Positions 32,991-42,235 of a DNA stretch of 64,000 bases are shown here, piece by piece. A program made the translations under genes and the position numbers. Origin of the DNA: Halichoerus grypus (Eukaryota > Chordata > Mammalia > Carnivora > Phocidae); assembly GCF_964656455.1 (NCBI RefSeq), contig NC_135724.1, positions 11,369,414 through 11,433,413 on the forward strand, in the 5' to 3' direction. The notes beneath the pieces were generated by a model. The model searched no databases. It had not been told where the DNA came from and saw only the letters and a program-made list of their open reading frames with translations. The number at the start of each line of letters is the position of its first letter. The stretch's first letter is position 1.

Positions 32991-33193
32991 CTCTCTTTTT
33001 TTTTAAAGATTTTATTTATTTGTTTGACAGAGAGAGAGACAGCGAGAGAGGGAACACAAGCAAAGGGAGTTTGAGAGGGAGAAGCAGGCTTCCCGCCAAG
33101 CAGGGAGCCCGATGTGGGACTCAATCCCAGGACCCTAGAATCATGACCTAAGCTGAAGGCAGACGCTTAACGACTGAGCCACCCAGGCGCCCC
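32991..33193 (-). mobile_element. Can-SINE, first of a close pair
   Basis: Antisense copy of the CAGAGAGAGAGACAGCGAGAG subfamily, ending GAGCCACCCAGGCGCCCC. Own 11-bp target duplication ATATATTTTTT (32980-32990 and from 33194). Confidence 0.96.
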
Positions 33194-33225
33194 ATATATT
33201 TTTTTTTCAAAGGTGAATTAAAGAT

Positions 33226-33432
33226 ATTTATTTATTTTATTATTTTTAAAGATCTTATTTATTTGACAGAGAGAGACACAGCAAAGAGGGAACACAAGCA
33301 GGGGAAGTGGGAGAGGGAGAAGCAGGCTCCTAGCTGATCAGGGAGCCCAATGCTGGGCTCAATTCCAGGACCCTGGGATCATGACCTGAGCCGAAGGCAG
33401 ATGCTTAATGACTGACCCACCCAGGCACCCCA
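33226..33432 (-). mobile_element. Can-SINE, second of a close pair
   Basis: Antisense copy only about 30 bp downstream of the previous one, with a different target duplication TGAATTAAAGAT (33214-33225 and 33433-33444). The TSD differs from its neighbour, so the pair arose by two insertions, not tandem duplication. Confidence 0.96.
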
Positions 33433-33599
33433 TGAATTAAAGATTTTTAATAGAATATTCTGAATCATTATCCTTAGTCATATTACAAATGTTTATTTGT
33501 ATGTTCATCTAACATCCTGTCTTTCAGTAAGTCTTGTTACATTCATGTTTAAACTATAGACCAATTGGGCCACATCTATTCACATTCACTGCTAATAAT

Positions 33600-34074
33600 A
33601 TTCTGGCACAAGCTTCCACTATGTGACACTTGCCAAGACTACTTCCTGGACAGTTTATATGCTGAATGTTCTTGACCTTCCTTCAGTCTGTTCTCCAGTT
33701 AGCATTCAGAATGCTCTTTTATAAACAGATCAGAGCATGCCACTCCCCTAGTGAAAAAGACTTCTCATCTCATAAAGAGTAGTCAAGCGTTTTAAATAGC
33801 CTACAAAGTCTTCCACAACCTGGGTATTTTACACTTCACTTAATATTCTTCTTTCAGCTCCTTTTAGTTACACTGAATTTATGTTGTTCCTAAAACATAC
33901 TGCATCTATTCCTGCCTCAGAGAATACATGTTTTTCCCTTTACCCAGAATACACTTCCTGATATTTTATAGTGTCAATCTTTCCCATTATTTATGCCTCT
34001 AATCAAATGTCACCTTCTCAGGAAAAGTTTTCCTGACTACTTCACTCTAAACAGTATGATTTCTTTCAAAGCAA
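33600..34074 (+). mobile_element. L2 LINE, 5' section of a split copy
   Basis: AGTCTGTTCTCCAGTTAGCATTCAGAATGCTCTTTT, GATCAGAGCATGCCACTCCCCT, CTACAAAGTCTTCCACAACCTGG, TATTCCTGCCTCAGAGAATAC, TTTACCCAGAATACACTTCCTG and AATGTCACCTTCTCAGGAAAAGTTTTCCTGACTACTTC follow L2 closely. It continues at 37135-37340 beyond a 3-kb nested insertion. Confidence 0.85.
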
Positions 34075-34506
34075 AAATTTGTACCAAAGTTAAGCAGGCA
34101 AGGCAGACCATATTTAAAGATATTGATATAGGCGATAAAGACCATAACTGAGTTTGAATTCAACTTCACTGAAACAAAAGGAATACACTTTGTAAGAGCT
34201 GGGGTAAGGGAGGCAAATCTTAGGCCGTTTGTGATTATTAATTGGCTTTATCCAAAGGAAAAACAAACTTTTCATATCTTCATGACAGGAGATAATTTTA
34301 CAACTTGGAGCAACATCCTACCTCAATTAGGCTCCAACCCTATCTTCCACTGATGACATTTCAAAAGGATGGCTCTCAGGTCCTTGACAAATAAATCCAT
34401 GGATTGTAAAACTGGAAAGAGGCTTTAAAAGGATTTATATGTTAAAGGGGCAAAGAAAGAGTTTATGATTACAAGTTTTCTAAAGTAAATGTTCAAAAAA
34501 AGGAGG
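34075..34506 (-). mobile_element. LTR-like repeat, copy 2, first section
   Basis: Same family as 3451-3966: GATGACATTTCAAAAGGATGG, GGGCAAAGAAAGAGTTTATG, ATTACAAGTTTTCTAAAGTAAATG. It breaks at AAAAAGGAGG, where an L1 inserted, and resumes at 37055. Confidence 0.6.
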
Positions 34507-36206
34507 TCAATCACTTCCCTCTATACTTGCAATGAACAAATGGAATTTGAAATTAAAAACACAATACCATTCACATTAGAACCCCCCAAACTGAAATACA
34601 TAGGGCATAAATCCAACATAATACGTACAAGACCTATATGAGAAAAACTACAAAATTCTGATGAACAAAATCCAAGAACTCAGTAAATGAGATATTCCAA
34701 GTTTATGGATGGGAAGACCCAATATTCTTAACAGGTCAATTCTTTCCAACCTGTCTGTTTGTTCAACACAGTCCCAACCAAAATTCTGGCACATTATTTT
34801 GTAGATACTGACAACGGACTCTAAAATTTATATGGAAAGGCAAAAAAACCAGAAGAGCCAACATAAATTGAAGGAGATGTAGAAAGTTGGAGGACTGCCA
34901 CTACCCAAACTTAAGACTTACTACAAAGCTAAAACAATGAAGACAGTGTGTTATTGGTGGAAGAATAGACAAATAGATCAATGGAACAGAATAGAGGGTC
35001 AGGAAAGAGAGTCTCACAAATATGGTCAACTGATCTTTAGAAAAGGATCAAACACAATAAATGGAGCAAAGAGAGTCTCTTCTACGAATGGTGCTGGAAC
35101 AACATCCACATGCAAAAAGATGAATGTAGAAACATACTTTATACACATTTCACAAAAATTAATTCGGAATGCATCACAAACCTAAATGTAAAATGCAAAA
35201 CTATAAAACTCTTAGAAGAAAATATAGGAGAAAACCCAGATGACCTTGACAATGACTTTACAGATACAGGACCAAAGGCATGATCCACAAAAGAAAGAAA
35301 CTGGATTTCATTAAAATTAAAAGTAGTATCAAGAGAATGAGAAGATAAGCCAAAGACTGGGGAAAAGTGTATGCAAATAATGTCCTAATAAAGGACTGTG
35401 ATCCAAAATATACAAAGAACACTTAAAACTCGACAATAAGGAAACAAGCAACCTGATTAAAAAATAAGCCAAAGACTTTAATAGATACTTCACCAAGAAA
35501 GATACACAGCAAATATTCACATGAAAAGATACTCTATATGTCATCAGAGAAATGTAAGTTAAAACAACAATGAGATACCATCACACACCTATTAGAATGG
35601 CCAAAATCCAGGGCACTGACAACAACAAATGCTGGTGAGGATGTGGAGCAACACAAACTTTCATTCATTGTTGATGGAAATGCAAAATGATAAGTCATTT
35701 TGGAAGAAAGTTTGGCTGTTGTTTTTTTTTTTTTTTTTTTCAAAACTAAGCATACCCTTACCATGGAATCCAACAATTGTACTCCTTTATATTTGCCCAT
35801 ATGACTTGAAAACTTATGCCTGCACAAAATCCTGCACACACATGTTGGTAGAAGGTTTATTCATAATTGCCAAAATGTGGAAGCTAACAAGATGGCCTTT
35901 TGTAGGTGAATGGATAAATACATCCAGAAAATAAAATATTATTCTGTACTAAAAAGAAATAAACTGTCAAGTCATAAAAAGGCATGGAGGAAGCTTGAAT
36001 TCATAATACTAAGAACTAAGTGCTAATGTGAAAATGCCATATACTATTTGATTCCAACTATAAGACATTCTAAAAAAAGCAAAACTATAGAGACAGTGAA
36101 AAGGTAAGTGGTTGTGAGAGGATAGGTAGAAGGAAGGGATGAAAAGGTAGAACACAGAGGGATTTTTAGGGCAGTGAAATACTCAGTATGAAAATATATT
36201 GATGGA

Positions 36207-36414
36207 GGGGCGCCTGGGTGGCTCAGTTGGTTAAGCCTCTGCCTTCAGCTCCAGTCATGATCCTGGGGCCCTGGAATCGAGCCCCACATCAGGCTCCCTG
36301 CTTGGTGGGAAGCCTGCTTCTCCCTCTCCCACTCCCCCTGCTTGTGTTTCTGCTCTCGCTGTGTCTCTCTCTGTCAAATAAATGAATAAAATCTTTAAAA
36401 AAAAAAAAAGAAAA
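36207..36414 (+). mobile_element. Can-SINE in L1
   Basis: Full-length copy in the L1 3' UTR with a perfect 17-bp target duplication GAAAATATATTGATGGA (36190-36206 and 36415-36431). Confidence 0.98.
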
Positions 36415-36566
36415 GAAAATATATTGATGGATACATGTCATTATACATTTGTCCAAACTCATAGAATGTACAACACCAATGGTAAACCCAAGTCTAAGCT
36501 ATGGAAATTGGGTGATTATGATATACCAATGAAGGTTCATCCATTGTAACAAATGTAGCACTCTCG

Positions 36567-36613
36567 TGGGGGAAGCTGATGATGGGGGAAGCTGATAATG
36601 AGGGAAGCTGTGC
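36567..36613. repeat. Short minisatellite in L1 3' UTR
   Basis: About three 16-17-bp units of GGGGGAAGCTGATGAT, the last partial (AGGGAAGCTG). Confidence 0.85.
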
Positions 36614-36730
36614 ATGTATAAGGACAGGGAATATATGGTAAATCTCTCTACCTTCCTCTCAGTGTTGCTGTGAATCTAAAATGGCTCTAAAAAATAAAGT
36701 ATATTAAATGATATGTATTTATATTTTGTA

Positions 36731-36895
36731 AAAAAGAAAAGAAGGAAGGAAGGAAGGAAGGAAGAATGAAAGAAAGAAAGAAAGAAAGAGAAAGAGGAAG
36801 GAAGGAAGGAAGGAAGGAAGGAAGGAAGGAAGGAAGGAAGGAAGAAAGAAAGGAAGGAAGGAAGGAAGGAAGGAAGGAAGGAAGGAAGGAAGGAA

Positions 36896-36957
<62 letters not shown>

Positions 36958-36984
36958 AAAAGGAAAAGAAAGAAAGAAAGAAAG

Positions 36985-37023
<39 letters not shown>

Positions 37024-37066
37024 AAAAAAAAAGAAAGAAAGAAAGAAAAGAAAGAAAAAGGAGGAA
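36731..37066. repeat. (GGAA)n/(GAAA)n purine tract, about 335 bp
   Basis: Blocks alternate between GGAA (36742-36762, 36798-36842, 36850-36900) and GAAA (36768-36788, 36901-36958, 36966-37057). It begins at the L1 A-tail and lies within the L1 target duplication, so it grew from the L1 tail. The 154-codon minus-strand frame and the 112-codon plus-strand frame here are repeat artefacts. Confidence 0.98.
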
Positions 37067-37130
37067 GGACTTGGATTCAGGAAGAAGGGTGTCTTAAAAT
37101 TTAGTGACACTGATGGGAATGTTAAGGGTG
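37055..37130 (-). mobile_element. LTR-like repeat, copy 2, second section
   Basis: AAAAAGGAGGAAGGACTTGG, TTCAGGAAGAAGGGTGTCTTAAAATTTAGT and CACTGATGGGAATGTTAA align with copy 1 at 3860-3966 (AAGGAGGTTGGGGCC, AGTCAGGAAGAAACCTGTCTAAAGTTTAGT, CACTGATAACCATGATGGAAG). Continuation of 34075-34506. Confidence 0.6.
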
Positions 37131-37134
37131 TTTG

Positions 37135-37345
37135 GGTCATATTCTTCCCCTTATCACTTTACCCACATCCTTCCCCTGTCACTTTATTCCCTTACTTATT
37201 TTTATTTTTTTTCTTTTAACTTGGTTATGACTTTATTTTTTCTCCATAGACTGTATGTTTTATAACAACAGCAATTTTGCCTATGAGGTTCAGAACCGTA
37301 TCTCCATAATATAGATATATTCCTGGCACACAGTATTTAGTTATC
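37135..37345 (+). mobile_element. L2 LINE 3' end, continuation of split copy
   Basis: TTATCACTTTACCCACATCC, GACTTTATTTTTTCTCCATAGACTGTATGTTTTATAACAACAGCAATTTTGCC and ATTCCTGGCACACAGTATTTAG follow the L2 3' UTR in the correct order after the section at 33600-34074. Confidence 0.7.
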
Positions 37346-37590
37346 CTTAAAATTAGAAAAAAAATAAAATTAATTGATAATTAGACCACACAGTTTATTA
37401 TAAAAGCATAATGAGTTGAGAAAACAAAAAAATGTTAAAGTATCACTGTTAAGGTTATATGGAATATCTATCAGACTGTATTTAAAAGTAATTGACAATT
37501 TTGAGGTAGGAAATTAGCAAAAAGTGTTCACCTGTTATATTCTCACCATCTTTATATATGATGAAACCCATGAGCTAAAGCAAGTTTTTA
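37346..37590. other. Unique AT-rich sequence
   Basis: Nothing recognised. Confidence 0.4.
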
Positions 37591-40500
37591 AAAAATAAAC
37601 TTTCCCTTTGCTTTGATGTCTCCAAATCTCAATTACAGGCTCTCACAAAGGTGATGATAATACTGATCTTTGAACAAATCTGAAGGGCAGAGTGAGAATG
37701 AGGGAAAAGACTTTCATGGCCAAGAGCTCTTAGAAATCAGAGCCTGAGGCAAAAGCTCAGGTGTTAATACTTTGTGATAGAGTATACTCCCAGGGAGGCA
37801 GAGGAGTGATTTGTGATAAGCTGATTGCTCGGCCCTACTAGCTATTTTCATGAAAGCTCTATAAAGCTATTGCATCACTGAACCAAATCTGTAGTAGGAG
37901 AGAGGGAGAAGAAATCTACCAAGCATTGTGTGGCATGGCAGGACTTGGGACCCTGTTGGGACCTGCCTGTTGAGCCACCTGAGGGATCAGCAGCCGCTCT
38001 CCTACTGGCTTCAAACCACCCCCCCACCCACCCACACCGCCTCCATGCCCCATAACTCTTGACTTCCTATAGCAGCAGCAGTGGCAAAAAAAGTATGGAA
38101 GCAACACCGACTCTTTCTAGTGAATCCCCAGCCTCAAATCAAGGGAATTTCAGAGATCTTTGAATTTGATATAGTTCACCCTGTGGGCCACTCAGACCAG
38201 TTTGCACCATCTTATAATATCTAGATCTTTCCTGGAATAAAAAAATGTGTTCTTCCCCTCCACCCCCAACCTTGAAGTGGGGTATGAGGGTGGGGAGTAA
38301 AATACCTCAAGGTGGTAGCAAGCTGCCATCTCCTAAAAAGAACTAAGAAGTGCTTGCACATCTGCTCCTGAAGCTATTACTGATGACCAGCATGTCCCTC
38401 TCTACCTCTAAAACTCAAGTTCCTTCACCCTGGACAGGACTTCAGCTGGTCTGGTTTGCTTGTCAGATTGTATAATCAAAATAATCAGCTCTGAGGGGTT
38501 TGTATCCTTCGTGGTCTTATCCTTGGTGGGGCATCTCTGCTGAAATACACCACGGCTGTCACTAGGCATGGAAGCACCAGGATACACCTCAGTAAAAACA
38601 TTTGGTTACAGACATTCTTCTCTTTATTCCTGTGTGGCAGCAACCCTGGAGATTCATGGTAATCAGAGTTGATTATCCCTTCCAGTTTGTAACTCCTTTA
38701 CCTGCTTTCCGGTCCTTTGGCAAAAGGGTACTAAAGTAATCAGATGGTAGCCATAGCTCTCAGTTCAGTGGAACCTGACAGAAGCTTTCTGCCCATGGAA
38801 ACAAGAACTTGTAACGGACAGGGTTTAAATTTATGAACGGGGAAGCAGAAATTCCACAATAAAATTCCTGAATGTGGAAGGGGTCAGATCTATGTCTACC
38901 CTTTGTTTCCCATATCTATATATTGAAGATATTGGGGATATAGTACTTTTTATCAGTCAATGGATAAATGCATATACCCATGATAGAGGATAGTGTTCCA
39001 AACCTACAAGTTATTTCCCCTGTGTTGGCGGTTCTAGCTGAGACTTCAGATTGGCTATGTGTGGCTAACCATGCACAGAAGATCAGTGAATCTCATTGCC
39101 ATCTGCCATAAAAAGAGCTTCTTGATGCAGGATCTAGTTACAATGTAGCTGTAAAGTGCTGCCTTGTCTTTGCCCCAAGCTCAAAATAAAGCTGTTCCTT
39201 TCTAGCCCTGTCCGCCATGGTGCTTAGCAGCCAGGGATGCATGGTCTCAGACATGTTTACCAAGTAAAACACTGACTTGAGGGATGCCTGGGTGGCTCAG
39301 TCGTTAAGCGTCTGCCTTCAGCTCAGGTCATGATCCCAGAGTCCTGGGATCGAGTCCCACATCGGGCTCCCTGCTCAGCGGGGAGCCTACTTCTCCCTCT
39401 CCCACTCCCCCTGCTTGTGTTCCCTCTCTCGCTGTGTCTCTCTCTGTCAAATAAATAAATAAAATCTTTAAAAAAAAATTAAAAAAATAACAACAACAAA
39501 AAAGAGTTTCTTGTTCTGAGGTGATATATGTGGAATATTAGGTCCCTAGAGCTGCCATTCTGTAAACAGAGAAGCAAATCTCTATTCAGAACAAGTATTA
39601 ATTCTAGTAATAAAAAATTGCTACTTCCTCCCAGGAACAAGGGGACTGGGACCAATTTAACTGAATTTCCACCAAATAGTTGATGCATTTCAGATAGGTT
39701 TCATGAAGAAATGATATTGAAGAGTCAACTTTGTTCTCTGCTGTTGTCCAGGACTACCAATAGTAATATCAGCTCTGATGAAGTAGAACTATGATGTTGG
39801 ATCCATGCAGAGCTGTTACCATGGCCACCCTGTGTGGGCCAGAGATCAAGCAGTGGAGAGCAGAGAGCTGAGGCTGGCTAACATCTAAATTCAAGCCATC
39901 CCATCTACCAAATAGTTGAGAGCCTTCTCTTGGTTGGATGCTCTCTGGTGGTTATTAACTTAAGTTGTATATACTTTATATGCCTCCCCATAGGAACATG
40001 CACAGGGCTCTTCCTCATACTACTTTGTTCTCAATTCCCCAGTCCTTTTCATTATTGCACAGGAGTTAATGCACATCTATACTGTGACTGATTCTTCATT
40101 GGTATCAAATGAACAACCTGTGTACTACTTATAGCTCTTCCCACGGGGAGAATTTTGCCTCCACAACTGTTAGTTACTTTTGAGAAGGCTGTAAATTGAT
40201 AGGCATCCAATGCTGACTACCACCAACATAACATACCAACCACCGTGTGAAACAGATCCAAGTTATTTGCTTACTTGCTCTTCTGTCAGTTGGCCATAAA
40301 TGCGCATTGAGGGAGAAGCACCAGTATAACAGATCTGATGACAGGAGTAACAAATACGTGAGCCGCCTGCTCATTCAATTTATATATGCTTTCTCAATCT
40401 TTCCTGGCCCATTCCAAGTAAAACATTTCCACTTGACAATGGAATACCAGTGGTTTGTGTGTTTGCCTGACATTATTCTTGGTGGCTCTGATAATCTGAT

Positions 40501-40599
40501 AATGCATAGCTCATAATGAGTAATCACCTGGAGTTCCATGGTCAGGTATTCAGTCTTTATGAAAGCCCAATAGCACAATAAGAGGTGTAAGTGTGTTTA
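37591..40599 (-). mobile_element. ERVL-type endogenous retrovirus internal region, decayed
   Basis: About 3 kb of antisense sequence I recall as internal/3' DNA of an ERVL-class element. It adjoins an MLT2-like LTR at 40600-40978, which on the minus strand is its 5' LTR. Familiar blocks include ATAAGCTGATTGCTCGGCCCTACTAGC near 37817, GTGGTAGCAAGCTGCCATCTCC near 38312, TCAGTTCAGTGGAACCTGACAGAAGC near 38760, TTGCCATCTGCCATAAAAAGAG near 39096 and AACTGAATTTCCACCAAATAG near 39659. No gag or pol frame is intact; the longest minus frame here is 69 codons. A left-hand 3' LTR was not identified. A SINE at 39281-39480 interrupts it. Confidence 0.55.
39281..39480 (+). mobile_element. Can-SINE in ERVL relic
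   Basis: Full-length copy (GGGATGCCTGGGTGGCTCAG to AATAAATAAAATCTTTAAAA). It opposes the ERVL orientation. No clean target duplication. Confidence 0.96.
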
Positions 40600-40978
40600 A
40601 GGGGGAATAGTCCTTTGACACAGAATGGCATGGCCATGCTTCACAACCTTACATGTCTGCTCTGCAAACAAAGGCCTGAGAACCAGGGGACACTATAGTG
40701 TAAAATCCCAGTCTGAGGGCTGGAAAAGATGAGATGAAATGTCCCAGTTTGAGCATGGAGGCAGGGAAAAAAGAGGTGAATTCCTTCTTCTTCCTCCTTC
40801 TGTTCTACTCAGGCCCTCAATGGACTGATACCTACCCATATTGGTAGATCTACTTTACTGAGTCCATTGATTCAAATGCTAAAGTTATCTGGAAACACCC
40901 TCACAGACATACCCGGAAATAACATTTAATATGGGCACCAGTGACCAATGAAGTTGACACATAAAATTAATCATTACA
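40600..40978 (-). mobile_element. MLT2-like LTR (5' LTR of ERVL relic)
   Basis: On the minus strand it begins TGTAATGATTAATTTTATGTG and TCAACTTCATTGG, the MLT2 start. It continues with CCGGGTATGTCTGTGAGGGTGTTTCC, AGCATTTGAATCAATGGACTC and TCCATTGAGGGCCTGAGTAG, then CCCTGGTTCTCAGGCCTTTG. The match to the MLT2 order is clear to about 40660 and fades below that. Confidence 0.78.
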
Positions 40979-41602
40979 TCCTCTAAGGGACTTAAAAACA
41001 GATTAAGCAGCATTTCCATGCTACTTTTGAAATCAATGGGTCCCACCAAGTGCTGTGCTTCTTTCTCAGGTAGAGATGTGAGGAGTAATATTTTATCTTT
41101 TAATTTTGAGAAAATGTTCAAAAAGCTTCAATTTTTGGACTAAAAATGTACCAATACTGCAGACTTCTGAATTTTTTTGGTGTTTAGGAAAGCAGAAGAG
41201 TTCCTCCACCATTTCTTATCTCCTTTAATGTAAGTTCACTGAGTGAGGACAGTGGCAATCTAGAACCTCAGTAGAAATAGAAGACCCCAAAAGGGAAGTG
41301 AGGTGTGGGGGTGTAGCACTGATAGAAACATCGGAGTCCTATCCTAAAGATACTGGTAACAGAGCAAGCCTTTGCAAGCGTTGCTCCTACCAGAATGCAA
41401 GGCAAATGCACTGCTTTTAATTTCCTTAAGTTTTTTTTAATATAAACTAAGGTCTTGTTGGTAATGATACATATATTGTATAACTAATTATTAGTCATTA
41501 ATTTGTTACCTAATAATCATCAGGGATTGAGAGGCAACTCCAATATGAAAGACAGAGGTGAGCAGAAAGGAAGTCACAAGCAAAGAAAGAAGGATTATCT
41601 TT
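40979..41602. other. Unique sequence, no gene seen
   Basis: No repeat or convincing frame. Confidence 0.45.
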
Positions 41603-41619
41603 AAAAATATATATATATA

Positions 41620-41807
41620 GGGCGCCTGGGTGGCTCAGTCGTTAAGCGTCTGCCTTCGGCTCAGGTCATGATCTCAGGGTCCTGGGATCGAGCCCCGCAT
41701 TGGGCTCCCTGCTCCGCGGGAAGCCTGCTTCTCCCTCTCCCCCTCCCCCTGCTTGTGTTCCCTCTCTCGCTGTGTCTCTCTCTGTCAAATAAATAAATAA
41801 AATCTTT

Positions 41808-41843
<36 letters not shown>
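41620..41843 (+). mobile_element. Can-SINE, young-looking
   Basis: GGGCGCCTGGGTGGCTCAGT, GGGATCGAGCCCCGCATTGG, and a long (AAAT)n tail of about 50 bp. Inserted in an (AT)n patch: AATATATATATAG before, AAATATATATAG after. Confidence 0.97.
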
Positions 41844-41846
<3 letters not shown>

Positions 41847-41999
41847 TATATATAGTAAAAAGCTAAATGAGTGGCAAAACAATAACATGTAGGTAAGAGA
41901 TTAAGGCAGAAAGAGTTAGTGACTTAATCATCTGCATTCATACTGATACCCAGCAGTATCATCATTGTATATTTCATATCCTGCTTAAAGTGGAGTTCA

Positions 42000-42222
42000 C
42001 AGGCACCTGGGTGGCTCAGTCGGTTAAGAGCTCAACTTGGTTTCAGCTCAGGCCACGATTTCAGGTCATGAGGTTGAGGCTTGCATCTGGCTTTGAGCTC
42101 AGTGGGCAGTCTGCTTGAGATTCTTTCCCCCTTCTTCTCCCTCCCAACCTGCCTTACCCACTTGCTCTCTCTCTATCTCTCAAATAATAAAATAAATAAA
42201 TAATAAATCTTTAAAGGAAAAA
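42000..42222 (+). mobile_element. Can-SINE, older subfamily
   Basis: Diagnostic older wording: GGTTAAGAGCTCAACTTGGTTTCAGC, GTCATGAGGTTGAGGCTTGC and CAGTGGGCAGTCTGCTTGAGATTC. A perfect 13-bp target duplication AAAGTGGAGTTCA (41987-41999 and 42223-42235) survives despite the older type. Confidence 0.95.
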
Positions 42223-42235
42223 AAAGTGGAGTTCA

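Larger units (their letters stand above)
34507..36730 (+). mobile_element. L1 LINE, ORF2 3' part plus 3' UTR
   Basis: Starts in ORF2 (AATTTGAAATTAAAAACACA; ATCAATGGAACAGAATAGAG near 34977). It runs through the CAATGAGATACCATCACACACCTATTAGAATGGC block near 35569. It ends in the L1M 3' UTR (AGTGTTGCTGTGAATCTAAAATGGCTCTAAAAAATAAAGT near 36660-36705). AAAAAGGAGG at 34497-34506 and 37055-37064 looks like its target duplication, enclosing the purine tract. It carries a SINE at 36207-36414. ORF2 is broken by stops. Confidence 0.92.

Noticed and set aside
36676..37140. 154-codon minus-strand and 112-codon plus-strand frames
   Set aside because: Both are produced by the purine tract and have no protein features.
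39112..39520. AAAAAGAGCTTCTTGATGCAG (39112) and AAAAAGAGTTTCTTGTTCTGAG (about 39499) as a SINE target duplication
   Set aside because: The first copy is 170 bp from the SINE start and the match is imperfect; it fits internal similarity in the ERVL relic better.
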